From Bradyrhizobium sp. AZCC 2262 (GTDB taxonomy: Bacteria; Pseudomonadota; Alphaproteobacteria; Rhizobiales; Xanthobacteraceae), in NCBI RefSeq assembly GCF_036924535.1, contig NZ_JAZHRT010000001.1, positions 9,352,501 to 9,416,500 on the forward strand: a stretch of DNA of 64,000 bases, given 5' to 3'. The notes beneath the pieces were generated by a model. It ran no database searches and was not told the origin of the DNA. It saw only the letters and a program-made list of their open reading frames with translations. Every line of letters starts with the position of its first letter. Position 1 is the first letter of the stretch. This document shows positions 37,509-47,147 of the stretch, piece by piece. A program made the translations under genes and the position numbers.

Positions 37509-38502
37509 GCCGGGCTTCTGGCACGGCCCGGCCTCGCTCAACGCGCATCTCCTGAAACCGCTCGCCGCCCTCTACGGCGCCATCGCCGCAAAGCGCCTGC
37601 GGCGCGAGGGATTGAATGCCGGCATTCCGGTGCTCTGCGTCGGCAATTATCACGTCGGCGGCGCCGGCAAGACGCCGACCGTGTTGGCGCTGGCCAAGCT
37701 GCTTCGCGAGCTTGGCGAGACGCCGGTCGTGCTCAGCCGCGGCTATGGTGGAAAATTACGCGGCCCGGTAAGGGTCGATCCTGTCAGGCACACGGCTTCC
37801 GATGTCGGCGACGAGCCCTTGATGTTGGCAGCCGCGCTGCCGGTGGTAGTGTCGCGCAAGCGCGCGGATGGCGTGCCGCTGGCGCGGGCGCAAGGCGCGA
37901 CCGTGATCCTGATGGACGACGGTTTTCAGAATCCTGCGGTCGTTAAGGATGCGTCCCTGATCGTCATCGACGGCGTGCGCGGGCTCGGCAACGGGCAGGT
38001 ATTTCCCGCCGGCCCCCTGCGTGCGCCGCTGCGGCCGCAACTGGCGCGCACCGACGCGCTGATCATCGTCGGCAACGGCAGTGCTGCGGAAACGGTGGCA
38101 GCCGAGATCGGCGCGCAAGGTAAGCCGGTGCTATCAGCGCATCTGAAGCCGGATGAGGCGCAGGTCGCACAGCTTCGGGGCAAGCGCGTGCTGGCGTTTG
38201 CCGGCATCGGCGATCCCACGCGATTCTTCAACACGCTGCGCACCAGTGGCATCGAAGTGGCCGGACAGCGCGCCTTCGCCGATCATCATGCGTATTCGCA
38301 AGCCGAGATCGAAAGCCTGATCGCCGAGGCCAGGCGCGACGCGTTGACGCCGGTGACGACGGAAAAAGACCTGGCGCGGTTGCGGGATTGGTCGCAGCAA
38401 ATCGTGCCGTTCCCTGTGACGCTCGAATTCGACGATCCGGCGCTGCTGCGGAAATTCGTGACTGATCGGTTGTTCAAAGCGCGCGCGAGTAAAGAACCGT
38501 AG
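37501..38502 (+). CDS. lpxK: tetraacyldisaccharide 4'-kinase LpxK
   Basis: The protein has 333 residues. The N-terminal FWHGPASLNAHLLKPL anchors it to the membrane; the Walker A is GNYHVGGAGKTPTV (about 46-59) and MDDGFQNPAV follows. It phosphorylates the lipid A disaccharide at 4'. The stop codon TAG is part of the repeat that begins at 38499, so the native 3' end may have been altered by repeat insertion. Confidence 0.95.
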   Translation: MREPGFWHGPASLNAHLLKPLAALYGAIAAKRLRREGLNAGIPVLCVGNYHVGGAGKTPTVLALAKLLRELGETPVVLSRGYGGKLRGPVRVDPVRHTASDVGDEPLMLAAALPVVVSRKRADGVPLARAQGATVILMDDGFQNPAVVKDASLIVIDGVRGLGNGQVFPAGPLRAPLRPQLARTDALIIVGNGSAAETVAAEIGAQGKPVLSAHLKPDEAQVAQLRGKRVLAFAGIGDPTRFFNTLRTSGIEVAGQRAFADHHAYSQAEIESLIAEARRDALTPVTTEKDLARLRDWSQQIVPFPVTLEFDDPALLRKFVTDRLFKARASKEP

Positions 38503-38578
38503 CCCGGATGGAGCGAAGCGAAATCCGGGAAATCGCGCGGCGCTGACCCCGGATTGCGCTTCGCTCCATCCGGGCTAC
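38499..38578. repeat. palindromic repeat (GTAGCCCGGATG family) supplying the lpxK stop
   Basis: GTAGCCCGGATGGAGCGAAGC pairs with GCTTCGCTCCATCCGGGCTAC. TAG at 38500-38502 is the lpxK stop. Confidence 0.88.
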
Positions 38579-38587
38579 CAGGCAAAC

Positions 38588-38815
38588 CTAGCCCTGCGTC
38601 TTCAGCGCGCCCGGAAAGTGCCGCTGCAGCACGGCGGTCGGAAGCGAATAGGCCTCCTGCAGATCGACGCTCCAGTATTTCAATTCGTCGAGCGGGATCC
38701 GCACGTCGGTGATGGCGCAGCGCACATAGGTTCCGGGCGAGATCACGCGGAAATCGCCGTCCAGATATTGCACCTGCGCTTCGCCATGGCCCGAGGGACC
38801 GAATTTATTCAGCAC
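38588..38815 (-). CDS. DUF2093 protein
   Basis: The protein has 75 residues with the family pattern AQVQYLDGDFRVISPGTYVRCAITDVRIPLDELKYWSVDLQEAY. It is small, soluble and of unknown function; in relatives it is often encoded beside lpxK. It converges with lpxK. Confidence 0.88.
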   Translation of the reverse strand: MLNKFGPSGHGEAQVQYLDGDFRVISPGTYVRCAITDVRIPLDELKYWSVDLQEAYSLPTAVLQRHFPGALKTQG

Positions 38816-38999
38816 TGTAAAACTCTCCGATTGGCCGCGCGCGGGCTGGCCTTAAGTATATTTTCCAAATTCGATCTATCATAAATAGGTCGTACTGTCC
38901 GCCCCGGAAACTGACCTACTTGTGATGATTTTGTGCCGACCTGCATGATAGCGTGAATTTTACCGTGTCCGCAGCGTCATACCGATCCGACAGAGACCG

Positions 39000-39833
39000 A
39001 TGCGCCTGTTGTCAGCCACGCTATCCCTGACGCTCCTTGCTGCGGCCTGCACGGCCTATGCCGCGCCGTTGCCGGCCCCGCATCAGGTCGATATCCCGGC
39101 GAGCGGTCTGACCCTGCATGCCCAGCTCTACAAGCCCGATGGTGACGGCCCGTTTCCCACCGTGATCGCGCTGCACGCCTGCGGCGGATTGGGTGGGCAG
39201 TCCGAGCCCGTGCAGCCGCGCTACCGCGACTGGGCGGAACAGCTGTTGAAGACCGGCCATGCGGTGCTGCTGCCGGACAGTTACGGTTCGCGGGAGTTCG
39301 GCCCGCAATGCCGCGACAAGGAGCGCCGTGTGCTCGCCCGCCGCGAGCGGGTGGCCGATGTCAACGCATCGCGGCAATGGCTGTTGCAGCAGCCCTGGGC
39401 CGCGCGTGACCGCATCAGCCTGATGGGATGGGCGAACGGCGCCAGCGCGGTGCTGTGGGCGGTGCGTCCGCAACTGGCGTCGCGCAGCGCTGAACCGGAT
39501 TTCCGCTCGGCCATCGCGTTCTATCCGGATTGCCGGATCTCGTCCGGCCTCGGCTGGAGCACGCGGGTGCCGACGCTGCTGCTGATCGGCGCGCAGGACG
39601 ACGTCAGTTCGCCGGCGGCCTGCCGCCAGATGGTGGAGGGGGCCCGCGGCCGCAGCGCGCTGGCGCAGATCGTGGTCTATCCCGGGGCCTCCCACGATTT
39701 CGACCGCGCCAACCTGCCGCTGCGGTCGATCGCAGGCTCCGACGCCGCGTTGCCCGAACGCGGTCATATCGGCACGGACGCGGACGCGCGCAGGGACGCG
39801 CAGCGGCGCGTCACCGAATGGCTGGCGCGCTAG
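39000..39833 (+). CDS. dienelactone-hydrolase-like protein with Ala in place of the nucleophile Ser
   Basis: The protein has 277 residues with a signal peptide (1-21). The alpha/beta hydrolase fold is clear: TVIALHACGG (oxyanion region, about 55-64), the nucleophile elbow MGWANGAS at 142-149, acid residue in IGAQDDVSSPA and His in PGASHDFDRA. In the elbow, position 145 is Ala (GCG) where the family has Ser, so hydrolase activity by the usual mechanism is not expected. The rest of the fold is intact, which argues for a changed role or a recent loss; it could also be a sequencing error (TCG to GCG). Confidence 0.8.
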   Translation: MRLLSATLSLTLLAAACTAYAAPLPAPHQVDIPASGLTLHAQLYKPDGDGPFPTVIALHACGGLGGQSEPVQPRYRDWAEQLLKTGHAVLLPDSYGSREFGPQCRDKERRVLARRERVADVNASRQWLLQQPWAARDRISLMGWANGASAVLWAVRPQLASRSAEPDFRSAIAFYPDCRISSGLGWSTRVPTLLLIGAQDDVSSPAACRQMVEGARGRSALAQIVVYPGASHDFDRANLPLRSIAGSDAALPERGHIGTDADARRDAQRRVTEWLAR

Positions 39834-39885
39834 ATGAGCGTTTTCCAGCGAAGTGGCGACCGGTTCGCGTTAAGAAAACGCGTCA

Positions 39886-39935
39886 AAACAAAAATCTAGA
39901 GCCACGTTCCGATCCCGTCGGAACGAGGCTCTAGA
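39886..39935 (-). terminator. terminator hairpin overlapping the xseA stop
   Basis: TCTAGAGCC (39895-39903) pairs with GGCTCTAGA (39927-39935), with an inner CGTTCCGA/TCGGAACG stem. On the minus strand it is followed by TTTTTGTTTTG. The xseA stop codon (39931-39933) lies in the first arm. Confidence 0.75.
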
Positions 39936-41553
39936 ACAGGCTGCCCTGATCGACCGGCTTGACGACGCGCTTCGGCGTCGCCGGCTTCGCCTCGTGCGGC
40001 GCGGCTCTCGGCGTGCTCGCGGCGGGCGCCGTGGCCTGCGGCCGATCGGCATCCGAGGTGGCGCCGACGCGGCCGTCGGCGAATTCGATCGAGAGATGCG
40101 CGCTCGGCCCGACCGCGGCGGCGGCATGGACGGCGTGGCCGCGTTCATCGCGCACCAGGGCAAAGCCGCGCGCGAGCACGCCGCGATAGGACAGCGCCGA
40201 CAACAGCTGGCCGCTATGGGCGACGCGCGCGTCGAGGCGCTGCATGGCGGTCTCGAGCGCGCGGCGGGCGCGCTCGGCCAGCCGTTGCGTGCGTTCGCGG
40301 TCGCGCGCGATGGCATGGCGCTGCGCCTGGGCGTTGGAGAGCTTTGAGGCCTTTAGCCTGACCTCCAGCCCGGCAAAGCGGTCGCGCCGGCTGCGCAGCA
40401 GCGCGCGGGCGGACAGCCGGATGCGTTCGCCCGACACCGTGAGGCGGTGATTGGCTTGGGCAACCTGTCCGCGCAAAACCTTCAGCGTCAGGCCGGCGCT
40501 GAGATGTGAAAAGCGGCGGTGATGGGCGTGCGTATTGGCCTTCAATCCGCGGGGCAGGGCGGCGCCGAGATGATCCAGCCGCTGCCGCGGGATCGCGAGC
40601 AGTTCGCTTAAACCCGGCAGCGCACGCGCGGCGGCGCGCAATTCATTGCGGCGGCTTTCCTGGCCCCGCTGCCAGCACACCATCGTGCGCCGCGCCAGGC
40701 TTTCGACCTCGACGAATAATTCGCTGCGCACCGGGACCGCCATTTCGGCGGCGGCCGTCGGCGTCGGGGCGCGCTTGTCGGCGGCGAAATCGATCAGCGT
40801 GATGTCTGTCTCGTGACCGACGGCCGAAATCAGCGGGATAATGCTGTCAGCGGCGGCGCGAACCACGATCTCCTCATTGAACGACCACAGATCTTCCAGC
40901 GAACCGCCGCCACGCGCGACGATCAACAGATCCGGCCGCGGAATCTTTCCCGTTTCGGGCAGCGCGTTGAAGCCGCGGATGGCGGCGGCGACCTGCTCGG
41001 CGGAGCCTTCGCCCTGCACCTTCACCGGCCACACCAGCACGCGACGGGGAAAGCGATCCTGCAGCCGGTGCAGGATGTCTCGGATCACGGCGCCGGTCGG
41101 CGAGGTGACGACGCCGATCACCTCCGGCAGCCAGGGCAGCAATTGCTTGCGCGCCTCGTCGAACAGGCCCTCGGCGGCAAGCTTCCGCTTGCGCTCCTCC
41201 ATCAGCGCCATCAGCGCCCCGATGCCGGCAGGCTCGAGCGCCTCGATGACGATCTGGTATTTCGACGAGCCCGGATAGGTCGTGAGCTTGCCGGTGGCGA
41301 TGACCTCGAGCCCTTCCTGCGGCTTGAACCGCATCCGCGCGTGGGCGAATTTCCAGATCACCGCCTCGATCTTGGCGCTCTCGTCCTTCAGCGCGAAATA
41401 GCAGTGGCCGGAGGAGTGCGGCCCGCGGAAGCCGGAGATCTCGCCGCGGACGCGGACATGCCCATAGGCGTCCTCCACCGTCCGTTTCAGGGCAGTGGAC
41501 AGCTCGGAAACGGTGAATTCGGGCGCGTTGATCAGGTTTTCGGCAGTAGGCAT
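39931..41553 (-). CDS. xseA: exodeoxyribonuclease VII large subunit XseA
   Basis: The protein has 540 residues. The N-terminal OB fold ([45 protein letters not shown]) is followed by the catalytic core: [24 protein letters not shown] (about 140), [15 protein letters not shown] and [28 protein letters not shown] (about 250-278). A long helical arm and a basic, Ala/Pro-rich C-terminal tail (about 505-540) follow. With XseB it degrades single-stranded DNA. ATG 41553 is chosen over 41589. Confidence 0.95.
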   Translation of the reverse strand: MPTAENLINAPEFTVSELSTALKRTVEDAYGHVRVRGEISGFRGPHSSGHCYFALKDESAKIEAVIWKFAHARMRFKPQEGLEVIATGKLTTYPGSSKYQIVIEALEPAGIGALMALMEERKRKLAAEGLFDEARKQLLPWLPEVIGVVTSPTGAVIRDILHRLQDRFPRRVLVWPVKVQGEGSAEQVAAAIRGFNALPETGKIPRPDLLIVARGGGSLEDLWSFNEEIVVRAAADSIIPLISAVGHETDITLIDFAADKRAPTPTAAAEMAVPVRSELFVEVESLARRTMVCWQRGQESRRNELRAAARALPGLSELLAIPRQRLDHLGAALPRGLKANTHAHHRRFSHLSAGLTLKVLRGQVAQANHRLTVSGERIRLSARALLRSRRDRFAGLEVRLKASKLSNAQAQRHAIARDRERTQRLAERARRALETAMQRLDARVAHSGQLLSALSYRGVLARGFALVRDERGHAVHAAAAVGPSAHLSIEFADGRVGATSDADRPQATAPAASTPRAAPHEAKPATPKRVVKPVDQGSLF

Positions 41554-41648
41554 AGGCAACTGATTCGGGCGTTGGAGGCGTTGCCGCAACGTAGGGATTT
41601 TTGGCCGTCCCCGCCAATCCGGCTCTTGTGGAACTCATATACTCTATG

Positions 41649-41666
41649 ATACAGAGTTCTCTGTAT
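41649..41666. promoter_or_regulatory. perfect palindrome, putative operator of the hydrolase operon
   Basis: ATACAGAG TT CTCTGTAT: two 8-bp arms with a 2-bp centre, 23 bases before the hydrolase ATG. A TATGAT box at 41645-41650 overlaps it, so a dimeric repressor here would block transcription. The regulator is unknown. Confidence 0.6.
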
Positions 41667-41689
41667 TTCATTTTGGCGAGGCGAGATCG

Positions 41690-42700
41690 ATGTTCAGATC
41701 CCTGATACGTGGCTCCGTGAGCCTCCTGAAATGGGTCCTGTGCGGCATCGGCGTGCTGGCGTTGGTGGTGCTGGCGTTGCTGGCAACGCCGCTGCAGCCC
41801 GTGCCGGAACTGCAATCGATCTCGCGGGCGCGAGCCACCGTCGATCTTACCAGCCTGCCTGCGATTGAGCGGTTCCAGGCCCGCGACGGCACATGGCTCG
41901 GCTTTCGCCACTATGGCGCGGGTGGCGCGCCGACGGGGCGCGTGGCAGTCGTTATCCATGGCTCCTCCGGGTCCAGCGGCGGCACCATCCACGCGCTGTC
42001 GCAGGCACTGGCTGCGCACGGCGTGGAAACCTTTGCGGTCGACATGCGCGGCCACGGCACGTCAGGCACGCGCGGCGATATCGGCTATGTCGGCCAGCTG
42101 GAGGACGATCTCGCCGATTTCGTCGCGGTGTTGCGCACAACCGTGCCGTCAGCGCCGCTGACCCTGATCGGCCATTCCGCCGGCGGCGGCTTTTCGATGC
42201 GCGTGGCCGGCTCGCCGATTCAAAACCTGTTCGAGCGTTTCGTGCTGCTCGCGCCCTATCTCGGCTACGATGCTCCCTCCACCCGGCCGAGTTCCGGTGG
42301 CTGGGCCCGCGCCGATATCCCCCGCATCCTCGGCCTGGAGGCGCTGCGCGCAATCGGCGTCAACTGCTGTGAGGCGCTGCCGGTGCTGGCGCTCGCGGTG
42401 CCAGCGAACTCCAAGAAGACGCTGGTGTCGACCTATACCGACCGGTTGATGCGCAACTTTGCGGTGCGGGGCGATTTTCGCCGGGATCTCGCCGCGGCGA
42501 CGAGACCGCTCACGATCATCTCCGGCGCCGACGACGAATTGATGTTTTCGGACAAATACGCCGAAGCCGTGCGTGGCGCGAAGGTCGCGGTCGACGTCAG
42601 GGTGCTCGACGGCATCAACCACATGGGCATCGTCGCCGCGCCGAAGGCGGTATCCATCGTCGCCGAAGATGTTGCCACGCGCGCCATGGCGGGCTCATAG
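41690..42700 (+). CDS. membrane-anchored alpha/beta hydrolase
   Basis: The protein has 336 residues. One N-terminal membrane segment (about 14-35) is followed by a hydrolase fold: VAVVIHGSSGSSG (oxyanion), nucleophile elbow LIGHSAGGG with Ser163, acid residue in ISGADDELMF and His in LDGINHMGI. It resembles lysophospholipase/monoacylglycerol lipase-like enzymes; the substrate is unknown. It leads a three-gene unit with a membrane protein and a winged-helix regulator. Confidence 0.85.
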   Translation: MFRSLIRGSVSLLKWVLCGIGVLALVVLALLATPLQPVPELQSISRARATVDLTSLPAIERFQARDGTWLGFRHYGAGGAPTGRVAVVIHGSSGSSGGTIHALSQALAAHGVETFAVDMRGHGTSGTRGDIGYVGQLEDDLADFVAVLRTTVPSAPLTLIGHSAGGGFSMRVAGSPIQNLFERFVLLAPYLGYDAPSTRPSSGGWARADIPRILGLEALRAIGVNCCEALPVLALAVPANSKKTLVSTYTDRLMRNFAVRGDFRRDLAAATRPLTIISGADDELMFSDKYAEAVRGAKVAVDVRVLDGINHMGIVAAPKAVSIVAEDVATRAMAGS

Positions 42701-42725
42701 CGGCGATGGGGCGGGGATGGGCAAC

Positions 42726-43277
42726 ATGATCGACAGCCGCGAGGCCTCCGAGGCGCTCGCTGAAATCAACGAGATGACGCGCCGCGTCCGGCAATCGCGG
42801 ATCTACAATCTCGCCAGCCTGATGCTGATCATGTGGGGTGCGCTGGTATTTGCCGGCTATCTCGGCTCGTTTCTGCTGCCGCGCCAGGCCGGCTATTTCT
42901 GGGCGGCGCTGAACGCCGCGGGCGTCGCGGGATCGTTTGCGATCAGCGCCTTCGGATATCGCAAGACAGGCATCCGCACCTTCGATTTCAGGATGCTGAT
43001 CGCGTTCGTGCTGTTCTTCGCCTTTGGTTTCCTCTGCACGAGCGTGCTCGGCCACTTCACGCCGCGCCAGATGGGCACGTTCTGGCCAATTTACTTCATG
43101 CTGCTCTACATCATCGCCGGACTCTGGTTCGGACACGCCTTTGTCGTGATCGGCCTTTGCATCAGCGCACTGGCGCTGGTGGGATACTTCCTGGTCGGCG
43201 ACTGGTTCGACCTGTGGATGGCCTTTGTCGATGGCGGCGGGCTGATGCTCGGCGGCTGGTGGATGCGCCGGAGCTAG
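42726..43277 (+). CDS. membrane protein of unknown function
   Basis: The protein has 183 residues with five to six hydrophobic segments (about 28-48, 55-78, 88-108, 118-138, 140-160 and 160-178). GGGGCGGGG lies 9 bases before ATG 42726; an ATG at 42717 is also in frame. Its place between a hydrolase and a winged-helix regulator suggests a shared regulon. No family recognised. Confidence 0.68.
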   Translation: MIDSREASEALAEINEMTRRVRQSRIYNLASLMLIMWGALVFAGYLGSFLLPRQAGYFWAALNAAGVAGSFAISAFGYRKTGIRTFDFRMLIAFVLFFAFGFLCTSVLGHFTPRQMGTFWPIYFMLLYIIAGLWFGHAFVVIGLCISALALVGYFLVGDWFDLWMAFVDGGGLMLGGWWMRRS

Positions 43278-43281
43278 CGCC

Positions 43282-43584
43282 ATGGCCGAGATCGACGATA
43301 TCATCCATCAACCGCTGCGCCTGCGGATCATGGCGGGGCTGAACGCGCTGCCGGTCGGCACCGGGCTGGAATTCCCAAAACTGAAGCAACTCACCGGCGC
43401 CACCGACGGCAATCTTGGCGCCCATATCGAGACGCTGGCCAAGGCCGGTTATGTCGCGGTGGAAAAGGCCTTTGTCGGCAAGAAGCCGCAGACCACGGTA
43501 ACCGCGACTGCGGCCGGCCGCGGCGCCTTCGCCCGCCATGTCGCCACGCTGCAGGAGATTATCGCCGGGTCAAGTGCCAAATAG
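43282..43584 (+). CDS. winged-helix DNA-binding regulator (HTH_34/MarR-like)
   Basis: The protein has 100 residues. It is a compact winged helix: IIHQPLRLRIMAGLNALPVGTGLEFPKLKQLTGATDGNLGAHIETLAKAGYVAVEKAF, with the wing VGKKPQTTVTATAAGRGAF. It starts four bases after the membrane protein stop. It may read the palindrome at 41649-41666, but this is only a hypothesis. Confidence 0.86.
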   Translation: MAEIDDIIHQPLRLRIMAGLNALPVGTGLEFPKLKQLTGATDGNLGAHIETLAKAGYVAVEKAFVGKKPQTTVTATAAGRGAFARHVATLQEIIAGSSAK

Positions 43585-43588
43585 TCGC

Positions 43589-43702
43589 CGTCATTCCGGG
43601 GCGATGCGGAGCATCGAACCCCGGAATCCCGAGCTGATTTGGGCCAGTGCAAAACAATATCGAGATTCCGGGTTCGTCGCTTCGCGCCGCCCCGGAATGA
43701 CC
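43589..43702. repeat. palindromic repeat (CCGTCATTCCGGG family)
   Basis: CCGTCATTCCGGGGCGATGCGGAGCATCG ... GCCCCGGAATGACC with internal ATCGAGATTCCGGGTTCG. Same family as 17100-17182 and 45069-45205. Confidence 0.82.
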
Positions 43703-43780
43703 GCTGTTGATATCCCCTTGCGGCGAGGGGGAGTTTTGTGCAACCGAGGCCGCATCTAGTCCCTGCATCTGGCTTCAGTC

Positions 43781-45061
43781 ATGAACATTCTCCTGCTCGG
43801 TTCCGGCGGCCGCGAACACGCTCTCGCATGGAAGATCGCCGCGTCCCCGCTCCTGACCAAATTGTGGTGTGCGCCGGGCAATGCTGGCATCGCGCGCGAG
43901 GCCGAATGCGTCGCGCTCGATATTGGCGACCACGCCGCGGTGATCGATTTCTGCCAACGCAACGCTGTCGATCTTGTCGTGGTCGGCCCGGAGACGCCGC
44001 TCGCTGCCGGCATCGTCGACGATCTCGCGAAAGCCGGCATCAAGGCGTTCGGACCAGGCAAGCAGGCGGCGCAGCTCGAGGGATCCAAGGGTTTCACCAA
44101 GGCGCTCTGCACCGAGTTCAACATTCCGACCGGCGCGTATGGCCGCTTCACGACGGCTGACGACGCGCGGGCCTATGTGTGCAAGCAGGGCGCGCCGATC
44201 GTGGTCAAGGCGGATGGCCTGGCCGCCGGCAAGGGCGTCGTCGTCGCCAAAACGCTTGATGAAGCCGAAGCGGCGATCGCCATGATGTTCGACGGCGCGT
44301 TCGGTTCGGCCGGCACTGAAGTCGTGATCGAGGAATTTCTCGCAGGCCGCGAGATCAGCTTCTTTGCGCTATGCGACGGCGAAACCGCGATCCCGCTTGC
44401 CTCCGCGCAGGACCACAAGCGCGTGTTCGATCATGATGAGGGCCCGAATACGGGCGGCATGGGCGCCTATTCGCCGACGCCGTTCGTGACGCCTGAGGTG
44501 CACGAGCAGATCATGTCGCGGATCATCCTGCCGACCGTCGCGGGCATGAAGAAGCGCGGCACGCCGTTTCGCGGCGTGCTCTACGCCGGCGTGATGCTGA
44601 CGGAGCAGGGGCCAAAGCTGTTCGAGTACAATGTTCGCTTCGGCGATCCCGAATGCCAGGTGCTGATGCTGCGGATGATGTCCGACATCGTGCCGGCGTT
44701 TCTGGCGGCCTGTGACGGAGAACTGAAACATTTCGACCTGCGTTGGTATCAGGAGCCCGCGCTGACCGTGGTGATGGCGGCGAAGGGCTATCCCGGCGAT
44801 TACCAGAAGGGCACGCGCATCGACGGCCTCGAGGACGCCGCCAAGATCGAGGGCGTCGAAATCTTTCATGCCGGCACGGTGGCAAAGGACGGTGCCATCC
44901 TCGCCAATGGCGGCCGCGTGCTGAACGTGTGCGCAATGGGCAAAACCGTGCTGGAGGCACAGCAGCGTGCCTACCAGGCCGTCGATCGCATCAAATGGCC
45001 CGACGGTTTCTGCCGCCATGACATTGCCTGGCAGGCGGTGGAGAGCGAGCGGGCGCAGTAG
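43781..45061 (+). CDS. purD: phosphoribosylamine-glycine ligase PurD
   Basis: The protein has 426 residues, full length. Marks are [16 protein letters not shown] (2-17), [20 protein letters not shown]-grasp lid [20 protein letters not shown] (about 140-159) and [13 protein letters not shown] (about 290). It makes GAR, step two of purine synthesis. It appears to be monocistronic between two repeats. Confidence 0.97.
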   Translation: MNILLLGSGGREHALAWKIAASPLLTKLWCAPGNAGIAREAECVALDIGDHAAVIDFCQRNAVDLVVVGPETPLAAGIVDDLAKAGIKAFGPGKQAAQLEGSKGFTKALCTEFNIPTGAYGRFTTADDARAYVCKQGAPIVVKADGLAAGKGVVVAKTLDEAEAAIAMMFDGAFGSAGTEVVIEEFLAGREISFFALCDGETAIPLASAQDHKRVFDHDEGPNTGGMGAYSPTPFVTPEVHEQIMSRIILPTVAGMKKRGTPFRGVLYAGVMLTEQGPKLFEYNVRFGDPECQVLMLRMMSDIVPAFLAACDGELKHFDLRWYQEPALTVVMAAKGYPGDYQKGTRIDGLEDAAKIEGVEIFHAGTVAKDGAILANGGRVLNVCAMGKTVLEAQQRAYQAVDRIKWPDGFCRHDIAWQAVESERAQ

Positions 45062-45068
45062 GTCCAAC

Positions 45069-45205
45069 CCGTCATTCCGGACGGCGCGCCACGCGCGTCG
45101 ATCCGGAATCTCGCAGTTGGTTGGCGCCTGTGGCCCTTACCACTGGATTCTCAGGTGCGCAATTGCGCACCGTAGTTCGGCGCTGCGCGCCGCCCCGGAA
45201 TGACG
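45069..45205. repeat. palindromic repeat (CCGTCATTCCGGA family), long copy
   Basis: Starts CCGTCATTCCGGACGGCGCGCC and ends GGCGCTGCGCGCCGCCCCGGAATGACG, with extra internal hairpins (GGTGCGCAATTGCGCACC). Confidence 0.8.
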
Positions 45206-45267
45206 ACTTAAGCTACCGCAAATTCCGCCAGCCTCGCTGCAGACTGCCAGTCAAGCCAGCGCACCCC

Positions 45268-45561
45268 TCAAAGCATGCTGCCGACGGCCTTCGTCATCTC
45301 GGCTGCAGAAAAGGCACGTAGCGATTCGGAGCGAACATTGCCGAGCGCACCGAGGCTCAGCGTGAGCGACATGAAGGATGATTCATCCGGCGCATCGAGG
45401 ATGGTCACAATGTCATATCGCCCCTGCGTCCAGAAGATTTCTCTCACTGTCACTCCGAACGTCTTCGCCATTGCCTTGAAGGCTTCCGCTCGCTTCGGCG
45501 ACTCCTTGGCGTTTCGGATTCCCTGATCCGTGAAATTCCCCAGCACCACATAGGTTGCCAT
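45268..45561 (-). CDS. GYD domain protein
   Basis: The protein has 97 residues with the pattern MATYVVLGNFTDQGIRNAKESPKRAEAFKAMAKTFGVTVREIFWTQGRYDIVTILDAPDE, which matches the GYD family (here GRYD). It is a small ferredoxin-like fold protein of unknown function. ATG 45561 was chosen because the fold starts there. Confidence 0.87.
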   Translation of the reverse strand: MATYVVLGNFTDQGIRNAKESPKRAEAFKAMAKTFGVTVREIFWTQGRYDIVTILDAPDESSFMSLTLSLGALGNVRSESLRAFSAAEMTKAVGSML

Positions 45562-45682
45562 GGCCGTTCTCCCGGTTAGGACCCTACACAACGGGATGAG
45601 GTTGCCACAGCGCCTGCGGCACTGCCACCGATCGGAAAGGTCAGCGGGCGTGACTTATCCTGTGCCGAAGATGCTTTCCTCC

Positions 45683-45791
45683 GTCATTGCCTGCGACAAA
45701 TGCGAAGCGTTTACGCAAGGGAGCGAAGCGACCGAAGCAATCCAATCCGTTATCTGGAACTATGGATTGCTTCACTTCGCTCGCGATGACG
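45683..45791. repeat. palindromic intergenic repeat (GTCATTGC ... GCGATGAC)
   Basis: GTCATTGCCTGCGACAAATGCGAAGCG pairs in part with ATTGCTTCACTTCGCTCGCGATGAC. It abuts the end of the acyl-CoA dehydrogenase gene. Confidence 0.65.
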
Positions 45792-45792
45792 A

Positions 45793-47025
45793 CTACAGCA
45801 AATCCCCGCCCACGGCGCTTGCCGTCGTGCCATGCTCGCGGAACGCCTTGATGACATTCTTGCCGATCTTCCACTTGTGCACTTCGTCCGGACCATCGAC
45901 CAGCCGCTGCGCGCGCACCTGGGTGTACCATTTGGCGAGCGGCGTATCCTGGCTGAAGCCGAGCGCGCCGTGGAGCTGGATCGCGGTGTCGATCACCTTG
46001 TGCACCATATGCGCATGGAAGATTTTTGCGATCGAGTTCTCCTGCCGGATATCGAGGCCCTTTTCCGCCTTGTAGGCGATGTGCAGCAGCATCAGGCGGC
46101 CGATATAGAGTTGCTCGGCGCAGTTGGCGAGCATGAACTGCACCGCTTGGCGGTCGGACAGCAACTGGCCGAAGGTCGAGCGCTTGGTGATGTGGGCGAC
46201 CGCCATGTCGAGCGCGCGTTGCGCCTTGGCGACGTTGTGCATGCCATGGCGCAGGCGGCCATAGGCGAGGCGGTGCTGTCCCATGGCAAAGCCGTTGCCT
46301 TCGCCGCCGACCAGATTGTCCGCCGGCACCTTCAGGTCCCTGATCTCGATTTCGGAGTGGCCGCCGTGGATCACATCGTCATGCGGTCCCTCGATCGCCA
46401 TGTTGGCGACATTGCGCTTGATCTTGTAACCAGGGTTCGGCAGTTCGACGAGGAAGGTTGAATACTGCTTCTGCCGCGGCGCGTTCGGATCGGTCTTGGC
46501 CATCACCAGCGCCATGTCGGCGACGCTGGCGGAGGAGGAAAACCACTTCTCGCCGTTCAGAACGTAATTCTCGTTGCCGTCCTTTACCGCCGTGGTCTGC
46601 ATGCCGGTGGCGTCGGCGCCGGCGGCCTTTTCCGTCATCGAGAAGCAGATGCGCTTGTCGCCGTTGAGCAGGGGTTTGAGGAACTTTTCTTTCTGATATT
46701 CCGTGCCGTGGGCGAGGATCGTCATCATCGAGGCATCGTCGGGGCCCTGCGTGTTCATCGACAGCGCCCCGAGCATGCTCTCACCGAGCTCCATCTGCAC
46801 CAGTGCGTTCGCCAGCGGACCCAGGCCCATGCCGCCATATTCCTTCGGCACCCAAGGGCACCACAGGCCGCGCGCGCGGGCCTTGGCCCGTAGCGGGCCG
46901 AGCACCTCGGCGAGCGGCTTGGTATCGAGTTCCTTTTCCGCGGGGATGCACTCGTCATGCACCCATTGGCGGACTTTTTCGCGGATCGCCTTGGCCTCAG
47001 ACGGGATTTCGAAATCGATCGACAT
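45793..47025 (-). CDS. acyl-CoA dehydrogenase family protein
   Basis: The protein has 410 residues. FAD-enzyme motifs are ICFSMTEKAAGADATGMQTTA (about 140), ENYVLNGEKWFSSSASVADM, RKAMG-like region YGRLRHGMHNVAKAQRALDMAVAHITKRSTFGQLLSDRQAVQFML and LHGALGFSQDTPLAKWYTQVRAQRLVDGPDEVH near the end. It oxidises an acyl-CoA of unknown chain with electron transfer to ETF. It is divergent from an alpha/beta hydrolase gene 122 bases away. ATG 47025 is preferred over 47121. Confidence 0.93.
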   Translation of the reverse strand: MSIDFEIPSEAKAIREKVRQWVHDECIPAEKELDTKPLAEVLGPLRAKARARGLWCPWVPKEYGGMGLGPLANALVQMELGESMLGALSMNTQGPDDASMMTILAHGTEYQKEKFLKPLLNGDKRICFSMTEKAAGADATGMQTTAVKDGNENYVLNGEKWFSSSASVADMALVMAKTDPNAPRQKQYSTFLVELPNPGYKIKRNVANMAIEGPHDDVIHGGHSEIEIRDLKVPADNLVGGEGNGFAMGQHRLAYGRLRHGMHNVAKAQRALDMAVAHITKRSTFGQLLSDRQAVQFMLANCAEQLYIGRLMLLHIAYKAEKGLDIRQENSIAKIFHAHMVHKVIDTAIQLHGALGFSQDTPLAKWYTQVRAQRLVDGPDEVHKWKIGKNVIKAFREHGTTASAVGGDLL

Positions 47026-47147
47026 CGGTGGTCTCCTCGCGTCTTGTTGCTCTTGGTCGGGCTTCGCGGATGGCATAAACCTGCGGTCTGCCAGCGGCAA
47101 CACAAACAAAGTTTGAAGCAAGCGCCGTGGCCCAGGAAGGAGCGCCC

